NCBI GenBank assembly: GCA_934540955.1
Contig: CAKTCY010000005.1
Span: forward strand, 1-59,204
Direction: 5' to 3'
DNA from: an uncultured Faecalibacterium sp.
GTDB taxonomy: Bacteria; Bacillota; Clostridia; Oscillospirales; Ruminococcaceae
DNA: 59,204 nt
Below, piece by piece: positions 8,212-15,267 of this stretch. Position numbers and translations under genes: made by a program. Numbering within the stretch: position 1 is the first letter of the stretch; every line of letters begins with the position of its first letter. A model generated the notes under the pieces. That model saw only the letters and a program-made list of their open reading frames with translations, was not told the DNA's origin and ran no database searches.

Positions 8212-8565
8212 ATGAAAAAGATGAATTATCCCGCAGCTTATGCGGTGCTTTCCAACGAAGAGATGACCTATACCGCCGGCGGCGGCGCGGTGGATGATGC
8301 AGCCGGCATTGCTACCACCGTTGCTACCGCAGTAGGCGCTGTAGTGCTGGGCTCCAGCTACATCTGGGGCATCAAGCAGGCACGCACCTGGCTGCAGCAG
8401 GACGGCAACAAGGACGGCAACTTCTTTACCGTGATGGGCCGCGCCACCGATGCTCTTGCCGCCGATATGGGCAAATCCGCCAGCAACTTTGTGCGGGATG
8501 CCGTTTCTGCCACCATGGTGGTGGCGCTGGCTCCCCTGAGCGCCGTTCTGCTGATCGTGCGCTGA
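8212..8565 (+). CDS. Small double-glycine-leader protein A (bacteriocin-like precursor)
   Basis: The 117-residue product starts with a leader containing YAVLSNEEMTYTAGG, which fits the GG-type leaders cleaved by C39 peptidase-ABC exporters, with cleavage after Gly24. The remainder has a glycine/alanine/valine-rich hydrophobic helix (about residues 28-55), a charged middle (LQQDGNKDGN), the block ALAADMGKSASNF, and a hydrophobic tail. ATG 8212 is preceded by AAAGGAG. It is paired with a similar gene 83 bases downstream. No exporter or immunity gene is near. An antimicrobial or signalling role is inference. Confidence 0.75.
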   Translation: MKKMNYPAAYAVLSNEEMTYTAGGGAVDDAAGIATTVATAVGAVVLGSSYIWGIKQARTWLQQDGNKDGNFFTVMGRATDALAADMGKSASNFVRDAVSATMVVALAPLSAVLLIVR

Positions 8566-8589
8566 ACCCTTTAACCCTTTTAATCAGAT

Positions 8590-8618
8590 AAAACGGTGCG
8601 TTTTGGGTGCACCGTTTT
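8590..8618 (+). promoter_or_regulatory. Hairpin between the two leader-peptide genes
   Basis: AAAACGGTGC (8590-8599) and GCACCGTTTT (8609-8618) are perfect ten-base arms with a nine-base loop, between the two genes. It resembles an attenuating hairpin with a T-ending stem that would lower expression of the second gene or protect the first mRNA. It is 17 bases upstream of the next ribosome site. Confidence 0.7.
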
Positions 8619-8648
8619 GGATAGCTTTGTTTCAAAAGGAGTGTTATT

Positions 8649-8975
8649 ATGGAAAAAATGATGATGCCCGCGTACTACAATGTTCTGTCCACTGAGGAAA
8701 TGACCTACACCGAGGGCGGCGCTACCATGGTTCAGGCTGCCTGCGCATGGTTCCTGCCTTTCTACGGCTGGTTCAAGGGCATTACTGCTGTCCGCGACTA
8801 CCGCAAGAAGAATCCTGACACTTGGACTGAGAAGGGTCTGGATGCTCTGGCTGCTGATATGGAGAAGAGCACTGCCAACATGCTGTATGACATTGCGTGT
8901 GCCGCCAGTGTTGTCGGCTCCTGCGCAAGCGTTGTGGGGCTGATCCCGAACGCTCTCATCGTCTTCGGCACCTGA
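8649..8975 (+). CDS. Small double-glycine-leader protein B (bacteriocin-like precursor)
   Basis: The 108-residue product shares its leader with protein A (MPAYYNVLSTEEMTYTEGG, predicted cleavage after Gly24) and the block LDALAADMEKSTANM further on. The predicted mature part starts with a Trp/Phe-rich hydrophobic stretch, then a basic segment (RDYRKKNPDTW), then a Cys/Val/Gly-rich hydrophobic C-terminus. AAAAGGAG precedes ATG 8649. The different mature sequences on a common leader suggest two partners exported together, like two-peptide bacteriocins. I recognise no named family. Confidence 0.75.
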   Translation: MEKMMMPAYYNVLSTEEMTYTEGGATMVQAACAWFLPFYGWFKGITAVRDYRKKNPDTWTEKGLDALAADMEKSTANMLYDIACAASVVGSCASVVGLIPNALIVFGT

Positions 8976-9005
8976 TTTCCCGGAGTAGACCAAAGAACAA
9001 AGCAG

Positions 9006-9046
9006 GCGGAGGCGCTGCCCGAAAGGGCAGCGCCTCCGCTGTTTTT
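9006..9046 (+). terminator. Terminator of the leader-peptide pair
   Basis: A perfect 15-base stem (9006-9020 with 9025-9039) has a GAAA tetraloop and is followed by TGTTTTT. It lies just beyond the stop of the converging toxin gene. Confidence 0.93.
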
Positions 9047-9050
9047 ATGC

Positions 9051-9407
9051 TCATTCTTCCGGCAAAGATTCTTCTTCCAAAGATTCTTCCCTTGTTCTGT
9101 CAAACAGTACGCTTAGATAGTCCCTGCGACCATAGAGCACACGGTCAACCGTAACTACAGATTTTCCGGTATGGTAAAAGATTATATAGTTCTCGCATAC
9201 AAGGAACCTTTCTTCTCCTATTACTTCCGATATCGCTGAAAGCAGCATTCCGCTCTCCGCAAAATCTTCCAGCTGATCCACTCTGTCCATGATTTTATTG
9301 ACAAGTCTTTCTGCCGCCTGCTGATTTTGCAGATCAAGTGCAATATAATCCCAAATTGAATCCAAATCACAGTGCGCCTCGTCTGTGTATAAGATCTTAT
9401 TTTTCAT
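9051..9407 (-). CDS. RelE/ParE-family toxin
   Basis: The 118-residue product matches the ParE/RelE fold: an N-terminal ILYTDEAHCDLDSIWDYI helix region, a LDFAESGMLLSAI-like middle, and a C-terminal strand pair (YIIFYHTGKSVVTVDRVLYGRRDY). ParE types poison gyrase and RelE types cut mRNA; the sequence here is closer to ParE/YoeB-like plasmid stabilisation toxins, and the exact target is unclear. ATG 9407 overlaps the antitoxin by 11 bases with AAGAG upstream; a GTG at 9419 is an alternative. A/T content is clearly higher than in neighbours, suggesting transfer. Confidence 0.85.
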   Translation of the reverse strand: MKNKILYTDEAHCDLDSIWDYIALDLQNQQAAERLVNKIMDRVDQLEDFAESGMLLSAISEVIGEERFLVCENYIIFYHTGKSVVTVDRVLYGRRDYLSVLFDRTREESLEEESLPEE

Positions 9408-9657
9408 TTGCTCTTGCACGGAAATGTGCCCTCATTTCTTCATTGGTCAGACAGCCCTTCTCTTCCCCGGAGCGGCGACCTTTTGCAATCTCACTCATCA
9501 AACGAATCGTTGCCTGTGCTTTCTCATAATCGCGCAGTTCCACAATGGCATATTTTCCGCGACCATTCTTGGTCAGAAAGACCGGCGAGCCTTCTTCCAC
9601 ATCCCGCAATACCTCGTTATAATTTCGCAAATCAGAAATCGGTTTAATATTCGGCAT
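9397..9657 (-). CDS. Phd/YefM-family antitoxin
   Basis: The 86-residue product starts with MPNIKPISDLRNYNEVL, the typical DNA-binding N-terminus of Phd/YefM antitoxins, followed by GSPVFLTKNGRGKYAIVEL and a charged, probably disordered C-terminus that would wrap the toxin. ATG 9657 has AAGGAG upstream. It precedes and overlaps the toxin gene, the normal order. The complex usually represses its own promoter, which here lies directly upstream. Confidence 0.92.
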   Translation of the reverse strand: MPNIKPISDLRNYNEVLRDVEEGSPVFLTKNGRGKYAIVELRDYEKAQATIRLMSEIAKGRRSGEEKGCLTNEEMRAHFRARANEK

Positions 9658-9679
9658 ACTATCCACTCCTTTCAGTTTT

Positions 9680-9708
9680 AGTATAGCGCATCCTGTTGTA
9701 AAATTCAA
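9680..9708 (-). promoter_or_regulatory. Promoter of the toxin-antitoxin operon
   Basis: On the minus strand, TTGAAT (9708-9703) and TATACT (9685-9680) are spaced by 17 bases, 23 bases upstream of the antitoxin start. Confidence 0.8.
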
Positions 9709-9746
9709 CGTAAAATTTGCAGCGTTTTTCTTCTCATGTATCCCAG

Positions 9747-9781
9747 CTTTCGTCTAAAACAGGGTGTATTTTAGACGAAAG
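9747..9781. promoter_or_regulatory. Perfect 13-base inverted repeat upstream of the TA promoter
   Basis: CTTTCGTCTAAAA (9747-9759) and TTTTAGACGAAAG (9769-9781) are exact complements around nine bases. A further partial copy, GAGACGAAT, follows near 9792. It lies 40-80 bases upstream of the TA -35. It could be an operator or a scar of the insertion that brought the TA module; no T-run is present. Confidence 0.7.
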
Positions 9782-9863
9782 TGCAAGTGTGTGAGACGAA
9801 TCGGCCTTCCTTACACGCAAAAAACGGCGGCACGCTCCGATGGAGCGCGCCGCCGTTTGGCTT

Positions 9864-11036
9864 TTATGCGTTGAACATATCCTTCAGCTTTTTGAAGAAG
9901 CCCTTACGCTTTTCGTAGTTTTCTTCCTTCAGCGTGCCCTCAAATTTCTTCAGGGCATCGCGCTGCGCCTTGTTCAGCTTTTTGGGGATCTCCACCTCGC
10001 ACTTGACGTACATATCGCCGCGGCCGCGGCCGTTCAGATACTGGATGCCCTTGCCGCGCAGGCGGAAGGTGGTGCCGCTCTGGGTGCCCTCGGGCACGGT
10101 GTACTCCACCTTGCCGTCAATGGAAGGCACGTGCACGGTGTCACCCAGCACGGCCTGACTGAAGGTGATGGGCACGGTGACCCACACATCATAGCCGTCG
10201 CGCTGGAACACCTCGCTGGGGCGCACCGTGACCATGACGATCACATCACCGGCAGGGCCGCCGTTGGCACCGGCATCGCCCATGCCGCGCAGTGCAAAGC
10301 TCTGATCGTCGTCGATGCCCATGGGGATGGACACCTCCAGCGTCTTTTTGGCAGCTACCTTGCCCGCGCCGTGGCAGACCTTGCAGGGGTTCTTGACCAG
10401 CTTGCCCTTGCCGCCGCAGCGGGAGCAGGGCTGCTGGGTCTGCATCACGCCAAAGGGGGTGCGCTGCTGGCGGATGACGAAGCCGCGGCCGCCGCAGTCC
10501 GGGCAGGTCTCGGGGCTGGAACCGGCAGCACAGCCGCTGCCGTGGCACTCGGTGCACTCCTGCTGGCGGGTGATGGTGATGTTCTTCTTGCAGCCATGCA
10601 CCGCCTCGTCAAAGCTCAGGGTGATGCGCACCCGGATGTCCTGACCCTTGCGGGGGGCGTTGGGGTTTGCCTGACGGGACGAGCCGCCGAAGCCGCCAAA
10701 GCCGCCGCCGAAGATATCGCCAAAGATGTCGCCCAGATCCACACCATCGCCGCCAAAACCGCTAAAGCCGCCGGGGCCGCCGCCGTTCTGTGCTGCGTAG
10801 GTGGGGTCAACCCCGGCAAAGCCGTACTGGTCGTACAGCTGGCGCTTCTTCGGGTCCGAAAGCACCTCGTTTGCCTCGTTGATCTCCTTGAACTTTGCCT
10901 CGGCGTCCTTATCGCCGGGGTTATAGTCCGGGTGGTACTTCATGGCAAGCTTGCGGTATGCCTTTTTGATCTCGGCATCGCTTGCGCCCTTGGATACCCC
11001 CAGCACTTCGTAATAATCACGCTTTTCCTGTGCCAT
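9864..11036 (-). CDS. dnaJ: Chaperone DnaJ (Hsp40)
   Basis: DnaJ delivers substrates to DnaK and stimulates its ATPase. The J domain covers residues 1-70 with HPD at 35-37. A Gly/Phe-rich linker follows, then four CxxCxGxG zinc-finger repeats (about residues 145-220) and the C-terminal substrate domains. I chose ATG 11036 because AGGTGAG lies just upstream; a GTG two codons earlier is possible. Length 390 is normal. It is the last gene of the hrcA heat-shock operon, 159 bases after dnaK. Confidence 0.97.
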   Translation of the reverse strand: MAQEKRDYYEVLGVSKGASDAEIKKAYRKLAMKYHPDYNPGDKDAEAKFKEINEANEVLSDPKKRQLYDQYGFAGVDPTYAAQNGGGPGGFSGFGGDGVDLGDIFGDIFGGGFGGFGGSSRQANPNAPRKGQDIRVRITLSFDEAVHGCKKNITITRQQECTECHGSGCAAGSSPETCPDCGGRGFVIRQQRTPFGVMQTQQPCSRCGGKGKLVKNPCKVCHGAGKVAAKKTLEVSIPMGIDDDQSFALRGMGDAGANGGPAGDVIVMVTVRPSEVFQRDGYDVWVTVPITFSQAVLGDTVHVPSIDGKVEYTVPEGTQSGTTFRLRGKGIQYLNGRGRGDMYVKCEVEIPKKLNKAQRDALKKFEGTLKEENYEKRKGFFKKLKDMFNA

Positions 11037-11108
11037 ATCCACTCACCTCTCCGGGAACGCCCTCCCCGGGTAACGCCCCGGTCGGTTCCTCACTCTATAA
11101 ACCAGCAA

Positions 11109-11140
11109 GAGCCGCTCCGGCCTAAACCGGAGCGGCTTTT
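11109..11140 (-). promoter_or_regulatory. Strong hairpin between dnaK and dnaJ
   Basis: GAGCCGCTCCGG and CCGGAGCGGCTT form a long stem around a short loop. As minus-strand RNA it is not followed by a clear U-run, so it is more likely an mRNA processing or attenuation site that sets dnaJ below dnaK than a full terminator. Confidence 0.55.
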
Positions 11141-11195
11141 GCTCTATTGCGCGTGTGCCCGCCGGTTTGGCCGGACACAGCGCTTTGTGTCAGAC

Positions 11196-13022
11196 TTAGA
11201 CTTCCTTGAAGTCGGCATCCACAACGCCGTCATCGTTGGGCTTTTCGTCGGCTGCGCCTGCGTCAGCACCGGGCTGTGCACCGGCGGCCTGCTGTGCGGC
11301 AGCGGCTGCCTGATACATCTTCTCGAACACCTGGCTCAGGGCCTCCTGCTTTGCCTTGATGTCGTCCACGTTGCCGGACTGGACAGCGGTCCGCAGGTCG
11401 GCCAGCTTTGCCTCGGCATCGCTCTTCACGTCTGCGGGCAGCTTGTCGCCGTTCTCCTTCAGCATCTTCTCGGTCTGGAACACCATCTGGTCGGCACCGT
11501 TGCGGATATCGACCTCTTCACGCTTCTTCTTATCGTCGGCAGCAAACTGCTCAGCTTCCTTCACAGCCTTGTCGATGTCCTCCTTGGACATGTTGGTGGA
11601 AGCGGTGATGGTGATGTTCTGCTCCTTGCCGGTGCCCAGATCCTTGGCGCTGACCTTCACGATGCCGTTGGCATCGATATCGAAGGTAACTTCGATCTGA
11701 GGCACGCCACGGGGAGCCGGAGCAATGCCGTCCAGATGGAACACACCCAGACTCTTGTTGTCGCGGGCAAACTCACGCTCGCCCTGCAGCACGTTGACCT
11801 CAACAGAGGGCTGGTTGTCGGCTGCGGTGGAGAACACCTGACTCTTGTGGGTGGGGATGGTGGTGTTACGGTCGATGATCTTGGTGCACACGCCGCCCAG
11901 GGTCTCAATGCCGAGGCTCAGCGGGGTGACATCCAGCAGCAGCAGACCCTTCTTCTCGCCGTTCAGAACGCCGCCCTGAATAGCAGCACCGACAGCCACG
12001 CACTCATCGGGGTTGATGCCCTTGAAGGGCTCGCAGTTCAGTTCCTTCTTCACTGCGTCGTAGACAGCGGGGATACGGGTGGAGCCGCCGACCATCAGAA
12101 CCTTCTTCAGGTCGGAAGCGCGCAGGCCTGCATCCTGCAGAGCCTTGCGCACGGGGGTCATGGTGCGGTCGACCAGATCAGCGGTCAGCTCGTTGAACTT
12201 TGCGCGGGTCAGGGTCATATCCAAGTGCTTGGGGCCGGTAGCATCGGCGGTGATGAAGGGCAGGTTGATCTGGCTGCTCATTGCGCTGGACAGCTCGATC
12301 TTAGCCTTCTCGGCAGCTTCCTTCAAGCGCTGTGCAGCCATCTTGTCCTTGCGCAGGTCGATGCCGTTCTCGGTCTGGAAGGCGTCTGCCATCCAGTCGA
12401 TGATGCGCTGGTCGAAGTCATCGCCGCCCAGATGGGTATCGCCGTTGGTGGCCAGAACCTCGGTAACGCCGTCGCCCATCTCGATGATGGACACATCGAA
12501 GGTGCCGCCGCCCAGGTCGTAGACCATGATCTTCTGGTCGTCTTCCTTATCCACACCGTAAGCCAGAGCAGCTGCGGTGGGCTCGTTGATGATACGGCGG
12601 ACATTCAGGCCGGCAATGGTGCCTGCGTCCTTGGTGGCCTGACGCTGGCTGTCGTTGAAGTAGGCAGGCACAGTGATGACAGCCTCGGTGACGGTCTCGC
12701 CCAGATAAGCCTCGGCGTCAGCCTTCAGCTTCTGCAGGATCATAGCGCTGACCTGCTGGGGAGTGTACTCCTTGCCGTTCAGGGTCACCTTGTGGTCGGT
12801 GCCCATCTGACGCTTGATGGAAGAAACGGTGTTGTCGGGGTTGGTGATAGCCTGACGCTTTGCAACCTGACCTACCAGACGGTCGCCGGTCTTGGTGAAG
12901 CCGACAACGGACGGGGTGGTGCGGGCGCCCTCAGAGTTGGCGATGACAACAGGCTCGCCGCCCTCCATAACAGCCACGCAGCTGTTGGTAGTACCAAGGT
13001 CGATACCAATAATCTTACTCAT
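11196..13022 (-). CDS. dnaK: Chaperone DnaK (Hsp70)
   Basis: DnaK is the ATP-driven Hsp70 chaperone. The nucleotide-binding domain begins [15 protein letters not shown] and includes [17 protein letters not shown], the Hsp70 signatures [13 protein letters not shown] and [13 protein letters not shown], and the linker DVTPLSLG. A substrate domain and lid follow, ending [11 protein letters not shown], the conserved EEVD-like bacterial tail. Length 608 is typical for Firmicutes. It lies 101 bases downstream of grpE on the same strand. Confidence 0.99.
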   Translation of the reverse strand: MSKIIGIDLGTTNSCVAVMEGGEPVVIANSEGARTTPSVVGFTKTGDRLVGQVAKRQAITNPDNTVSSIKRQMGTDHKVTLNGKEYTPQQVSAMILQKLKADAEAYLGETVTEAVITVPAYFNDSQRQATKDAGTIAGLNVRRIINEPTAAALAYGVDKEDDQKIMVYDLGGGTFDVSIIEMGDGVTEVLATNGDTHLGGDDFDQRIIDWMADAFQTENGIDLRKDKMAAQRLKEAAEKAKIELSSAMSSQINLPFITADATGPKHLDMTLTRAKFNELTADLVDRTMTPVRKALQDAGLRASDLKKVLMVGGSTRIPAVYDAVKKELNCEPFKGINPDECVAVGAAIQGGVLNGEKKGLLLLDVTPLSLGIETLGGVCTKIIDRNTTIPTHKSQVFSTAADNQPSVEVNVLQGEREFARDNKSLGVFHLDGIAPAPRGVPQIEVTFDIDANGIVKVSAKDLGTGKEQNITITASTNMSKEDIDKAVKEAEQFAADDKKKREEVDIRNGADQMVFQTEKMLKENGDKLPADVKSDAEAKLADLRTAVQSGNVDDIKAKQEALSQVFEKMYQAAAAAQQAAGAQPGADAGAADEKPNDDGVVDADFKEV

Positions 13023-13123
13023 AATGAAGTCTCCTCTCGAAAGAACAAATCTTGTTTATATGATGCTTATGATGATGTCAAGCGGATGTTATTGCAAACT
13101 CCCTTGCGGGAGGTTCGGCTTAT

Positions 13124-13741
13124 TTATTCGGCCACCACAACGGTTGCATGGCGGATGATCTTGTCACCCAGCTTGTAACCCTTCTGGAAAACGGTGACCA
13201 CCGTGCCGCTCTCCTGCCCGTCCGGGGCGGGGATCTGCTGCACAGCATTCATAAGGTTGGGGTCAAAGGGCTTGCCCAGCACCTCGAGCTCCTCCACATG
13301 GAGGGCTTCCAGTGCCTTTGCGGCCTTATCCAGCGTCATGACCACGCCCTTTTTGTAGTTCTCGTCAGTGGTGGGGGCGTTGGCTGCCATATCCAGCGTA
13401 TCCAGAATGGGGATGATCTTTTCCACTGCATGGGAAACGCCATCGCTAAACTTCTGGTCAGCCTCGCGGGTGGAGCGCTTGCGGTAGTTGTCGTACTCGG
13501 CAGCCATGCGCAGCAGCTGATCCTTGGCCTGTGCAGCGTTCTTTTCCGCTGCATCCAGCTTTGCCTTAACGGCTTCCATCTCCCGGGCCTTCTTGTTGAA
13601 CCAGCCGCCGTCCTTCTTCTTATCCTCTTCGGCGGCAACTTCGGCAGCAGCCTGTTCGGGCGCTGCGGCAGCGGTCTTTTCCTCGGGGGCAGTCTCCGGC
13701 TGCTCGGTCTCGGGCACCGTGTTCTTTGCTTCTTCGCTCAT
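13124..13741 (-). CDS. grpE: Nucleotide exchange factor GrpE
   Basis: GrpE releases ADP from DnaK. The 205-residue product has an acidic, Ala/Glu-rich disordered N-terminus (about residues 1-50), a long coiled-coil helix, then the conserved AEYDNYRKRSTRE block and the C-terminal beta domain (VVTVFQKGYKLGDKIIRHATVVV). Its start overlaps the hrcA stop in an ATGA junction (13738-13741), so the two are translationally coupled. Confidence 0.97.
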   Translation of the reverse strand: MSEEAKNTVPETEQPETAPEEKTAAAAPEQAAAEVAAEEDKKKDGGWFNKKAREMEAVKAKLDAAEKNAAQAKDQLLRMAAEYDNYRKRSTREADQKFSDGVSHAVEKIIPILDTLDMAANAPTTDENYKKGVVMTLDKAAKALEALHVEELEVLGKPFDPNLMNAVQQIPAPDGQESGTVVTVFQKGYKLGDKIIRHATVVVAE

Positions 13742-14811
13742 TCCAGATCCTCCTTATAGATCACAGTCCGCCGCGGTACGGCAGCCTGCGGGGTGTCTTT
13801 TCGTTTGCCGCTCATGCCCTCGCCCAGCTGGTCTGCAAACTCGTGCAGCAGGGGCATCAGCTTCTGGAAGGGCATCCGGGTGGGGCCGATCAGGGCAATG
13901 GAGCCCCACAGCCCGCCGCCTACCAGATACCGGTCGCTCACGATGCACAGCCCGGGGATCTGCGGCTCCAGATCCTCGCCCAGCAGCACGCTTTCGCTGC
14001 GGTTTTCCGGGGGTGCGATCAGGCTTGCGGCCTGTTCCTCGTCGTTCAGCAGGGTAAGGATATCACCCACCCGGCCGTCCAGCTGCGGCCAGTCCAGCAG
14101 GTACTGCTCGCCGCCCAGAAATACATGGGGCTTTACGCTGTCCTGCAGGATCGCGGCTGCGGCGCTGACCACCGGCACAAGCTCCGGTGCGATCTGGCTG
14201 CACAACTCGCTGAGCATCCGGGTGGAAAGATCCACCGGCGCCACAAAGGTAAGGTTGCGGTTGAGCAGCGCCGCAAGGGCGGCTGCATTTTCCCGGGAAA
14301 GCCCGGTGCGTACCCGCGCCACCCGGGTGCGGACGTAACCGGCGGTGGTCACAGCCAGCACAGCGGCTGCGCTGCGGCCCACCTGCACCACCTCGTAATG
14401 GGCGATGCACAGATCCTCGGCGCAGGGGGTGCTGACGGCGGCGGTGCAGCCGCTGATGGCGGCCAGCGCCTTGGCAGCGCCCTGTGCCAGCTTTTCCGGC
14501 TCGTGGTCAAGGCTGGCGAACACCGCATCCACCCGGGCACGGGTAACGCGGTCCAGCGGCTGATCGTCGGTAAGCAGATTGTCCAGATAATACCGGTAGC
14601 CCTTGGCGCTGGGCACACGCCCCGCGCTGGTGTGGGGCTGCTCCAGCAGGCCCAGCTTTGTCAGCGCCGCCATCTCGTTGCGCAGCGTTGCGCTGGACAC
14701 TGCCATATCAAAGTAGTTTGCCAGCACGCTGCTGCCCACCGGCTCGCCCTCAAGGCCATACAGCGCCACGATCGCCTGCAAGACCCGTTGCTTGCGTGCA
14801 TCCATCGTCAT
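13738..14811 (-). CDS. hrcA: Heat-inducible transcription repressor HrcA
   Basis: HrcA binds CIRCE and represses the class I heat-shock operon until protein-folding stress titrates GroE. The N-terminal winged helix (RKQRVLQAIVALYG, SSATLRNEMAALTKLGLLEQPHTSAGRVPS) is diagnostic; a GAF-like domain and the C-terminal dimer domain (GSIALIGPTRMPFQKLMPLL) follow. ATG 14811 has AAGGAGG eight bases upstream. Length is 357 residues. A CIRCE 35 bases upstream shows autoregulation. Confidence 0.98.
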   Translation of the reverse strand: MTMDARKQRVLQAIVALYGLEGEPVGSSVLANYFDMAVSSATLRNEMAALTKLGLLEQPHTSAGRVPSAKGYRYYLDNLLTDDQPLDRVTRARVDAVFASLDHEPEKLAQGAAKALAAISGCTAAVSTPCAEDLCIAHYEVVQVGRSAAAVLAVTTAGYVRTRVARVRTGLSRENAAALAALLNRNLTFVAPVDLSTRMLSELCSQIAPELVPVVSAAAAILQDSVKPHVFLGGEQYLLDWPQLDGRVGDILTLLNDEEQAASLIAPPENRSESVLLGEDLEPQIPGLCIVSDRYLVGGGLWGSIALIGPTRMPFQKLMPLLHEFADQLGEGMSGKRKDTPQAAVPRRTVIYKEDLE

Positions 14812-14846
14812 AGCGCCTGCCTCCTTTTTGCATTGCTTTTGTTTGT

Positions 14847-14873
14847 TTAGCACTCCTTGTTCCTGAGTGCTAA
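14847..14873. promoter_or_regulatory. CIRCE operator for HrcA
   Basis: TTAGCACTC, nine bases, GAGTGCTAA: an exact match to the CIRCE consensus, immediately downstream of the operon's -10. HrcA binding here would block transcription of hrcA-grpE-dnaK-dnaJ. Confidence 0.98.
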
Positions 14874-14877
14874 GACC

Positions 14878-14905
14878 ATTATAAACTTTTTTGCCCTGCT
14901 GTCAA
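14878..14905 (-). promoter_or_regulatory. Promoter of the hrcA heat-shock operon
   Basis: The minus strand has consensus TTGACA (14905-14900) and TATAAT (14883-14878) with a 16-base spacer. The start site would fall at or inside CIRCE. Confidence 0.93.
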
Positions 14906-14976
14906 GCCCTTTGCAAAAATGTTTATAAAGATTCATAATTCTGTCATAAAGGGGGTGTGAACGCCCTCAGGCGGCT

Positions 14977-15135
14977 GAACCCTCTCAGTCATCGCTACGC
15001 GATGCCAGCTCCCCCGAGGGGGGAGCTTTTTGAGGTAGCGATACAGTTTCTCCTTGCTCCTAACACTTTAGCAACGAGCCTAACGGCTTGGCTCCCCCTT
15101 CGGGGGAGCTGGCGCGGGAGCGCCTGAGAGGGTTC
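14977..15135. repeat. Family-B palindromic element with inverted ends (B1)
   Basis: The 159-base element has terminal inverted repeats GAACCCTCTCAG and CTGAGAGGGTTC. Inside each end is a hairpin of the form AGCTCCCCC-GGGGGAGCT. The left arm also has a small CATCG/CGATG stem. It looks like a small non-autonomous element or paired intergenic palindrome. The stretch 14906-15152 otherwise holds nothing I can identify. Confidence 0.8.
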
Positions 15136-15152
15136 GTCCCCCCTTTTTCAGC

Positions 15153-15184
15153 CATTCGCGCAGTTTCAACCCACATTCGCGCAG
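15153..15184 (+). promoter_or_regulatory. Direct repeat upstream of surface paralogue A
   Basis: CATTCGCGCAG occurs at 15153-15163 and again at 15174-15184, a 21-base period, or two helical turns. It sits about 30 bases upstream of the -10. The same pair precedes paralogue B, so it may be an activator or repressor site. Confidence 0.6.
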
Positions 15185-15210
15185 AATTTCTTTTGTTTTT
15201 GCCTAATTTA

Positions 15211-15219
15211 TGGTATATT
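15211..15219 (+). promoter_or_regulatory. Extended -10 promoter of paralogue A
   Basis: TGGTATATT fits an extended -10 (TGn then TATATT). No good -35 is visible at 17 bases, so activation through the upstream direct repeat is plausible. TATAAT at about 15220 is an alternative -10. Confidence 0.6.
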
Positions 15220-15267
15220 TATAATAACAAGCCCCGTATAAAACCCACACGAAAGGAGCGAAGCTTT

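Noticed and set aside
9840..13178. A 1112-codon open frame on the plus strand
   Set aside because: It is the antisense shadow of dnaJ and dnaK, which have full domain sets on the minus strand. The predicted protein is Leu/Gly/His-rich without a family pattern.
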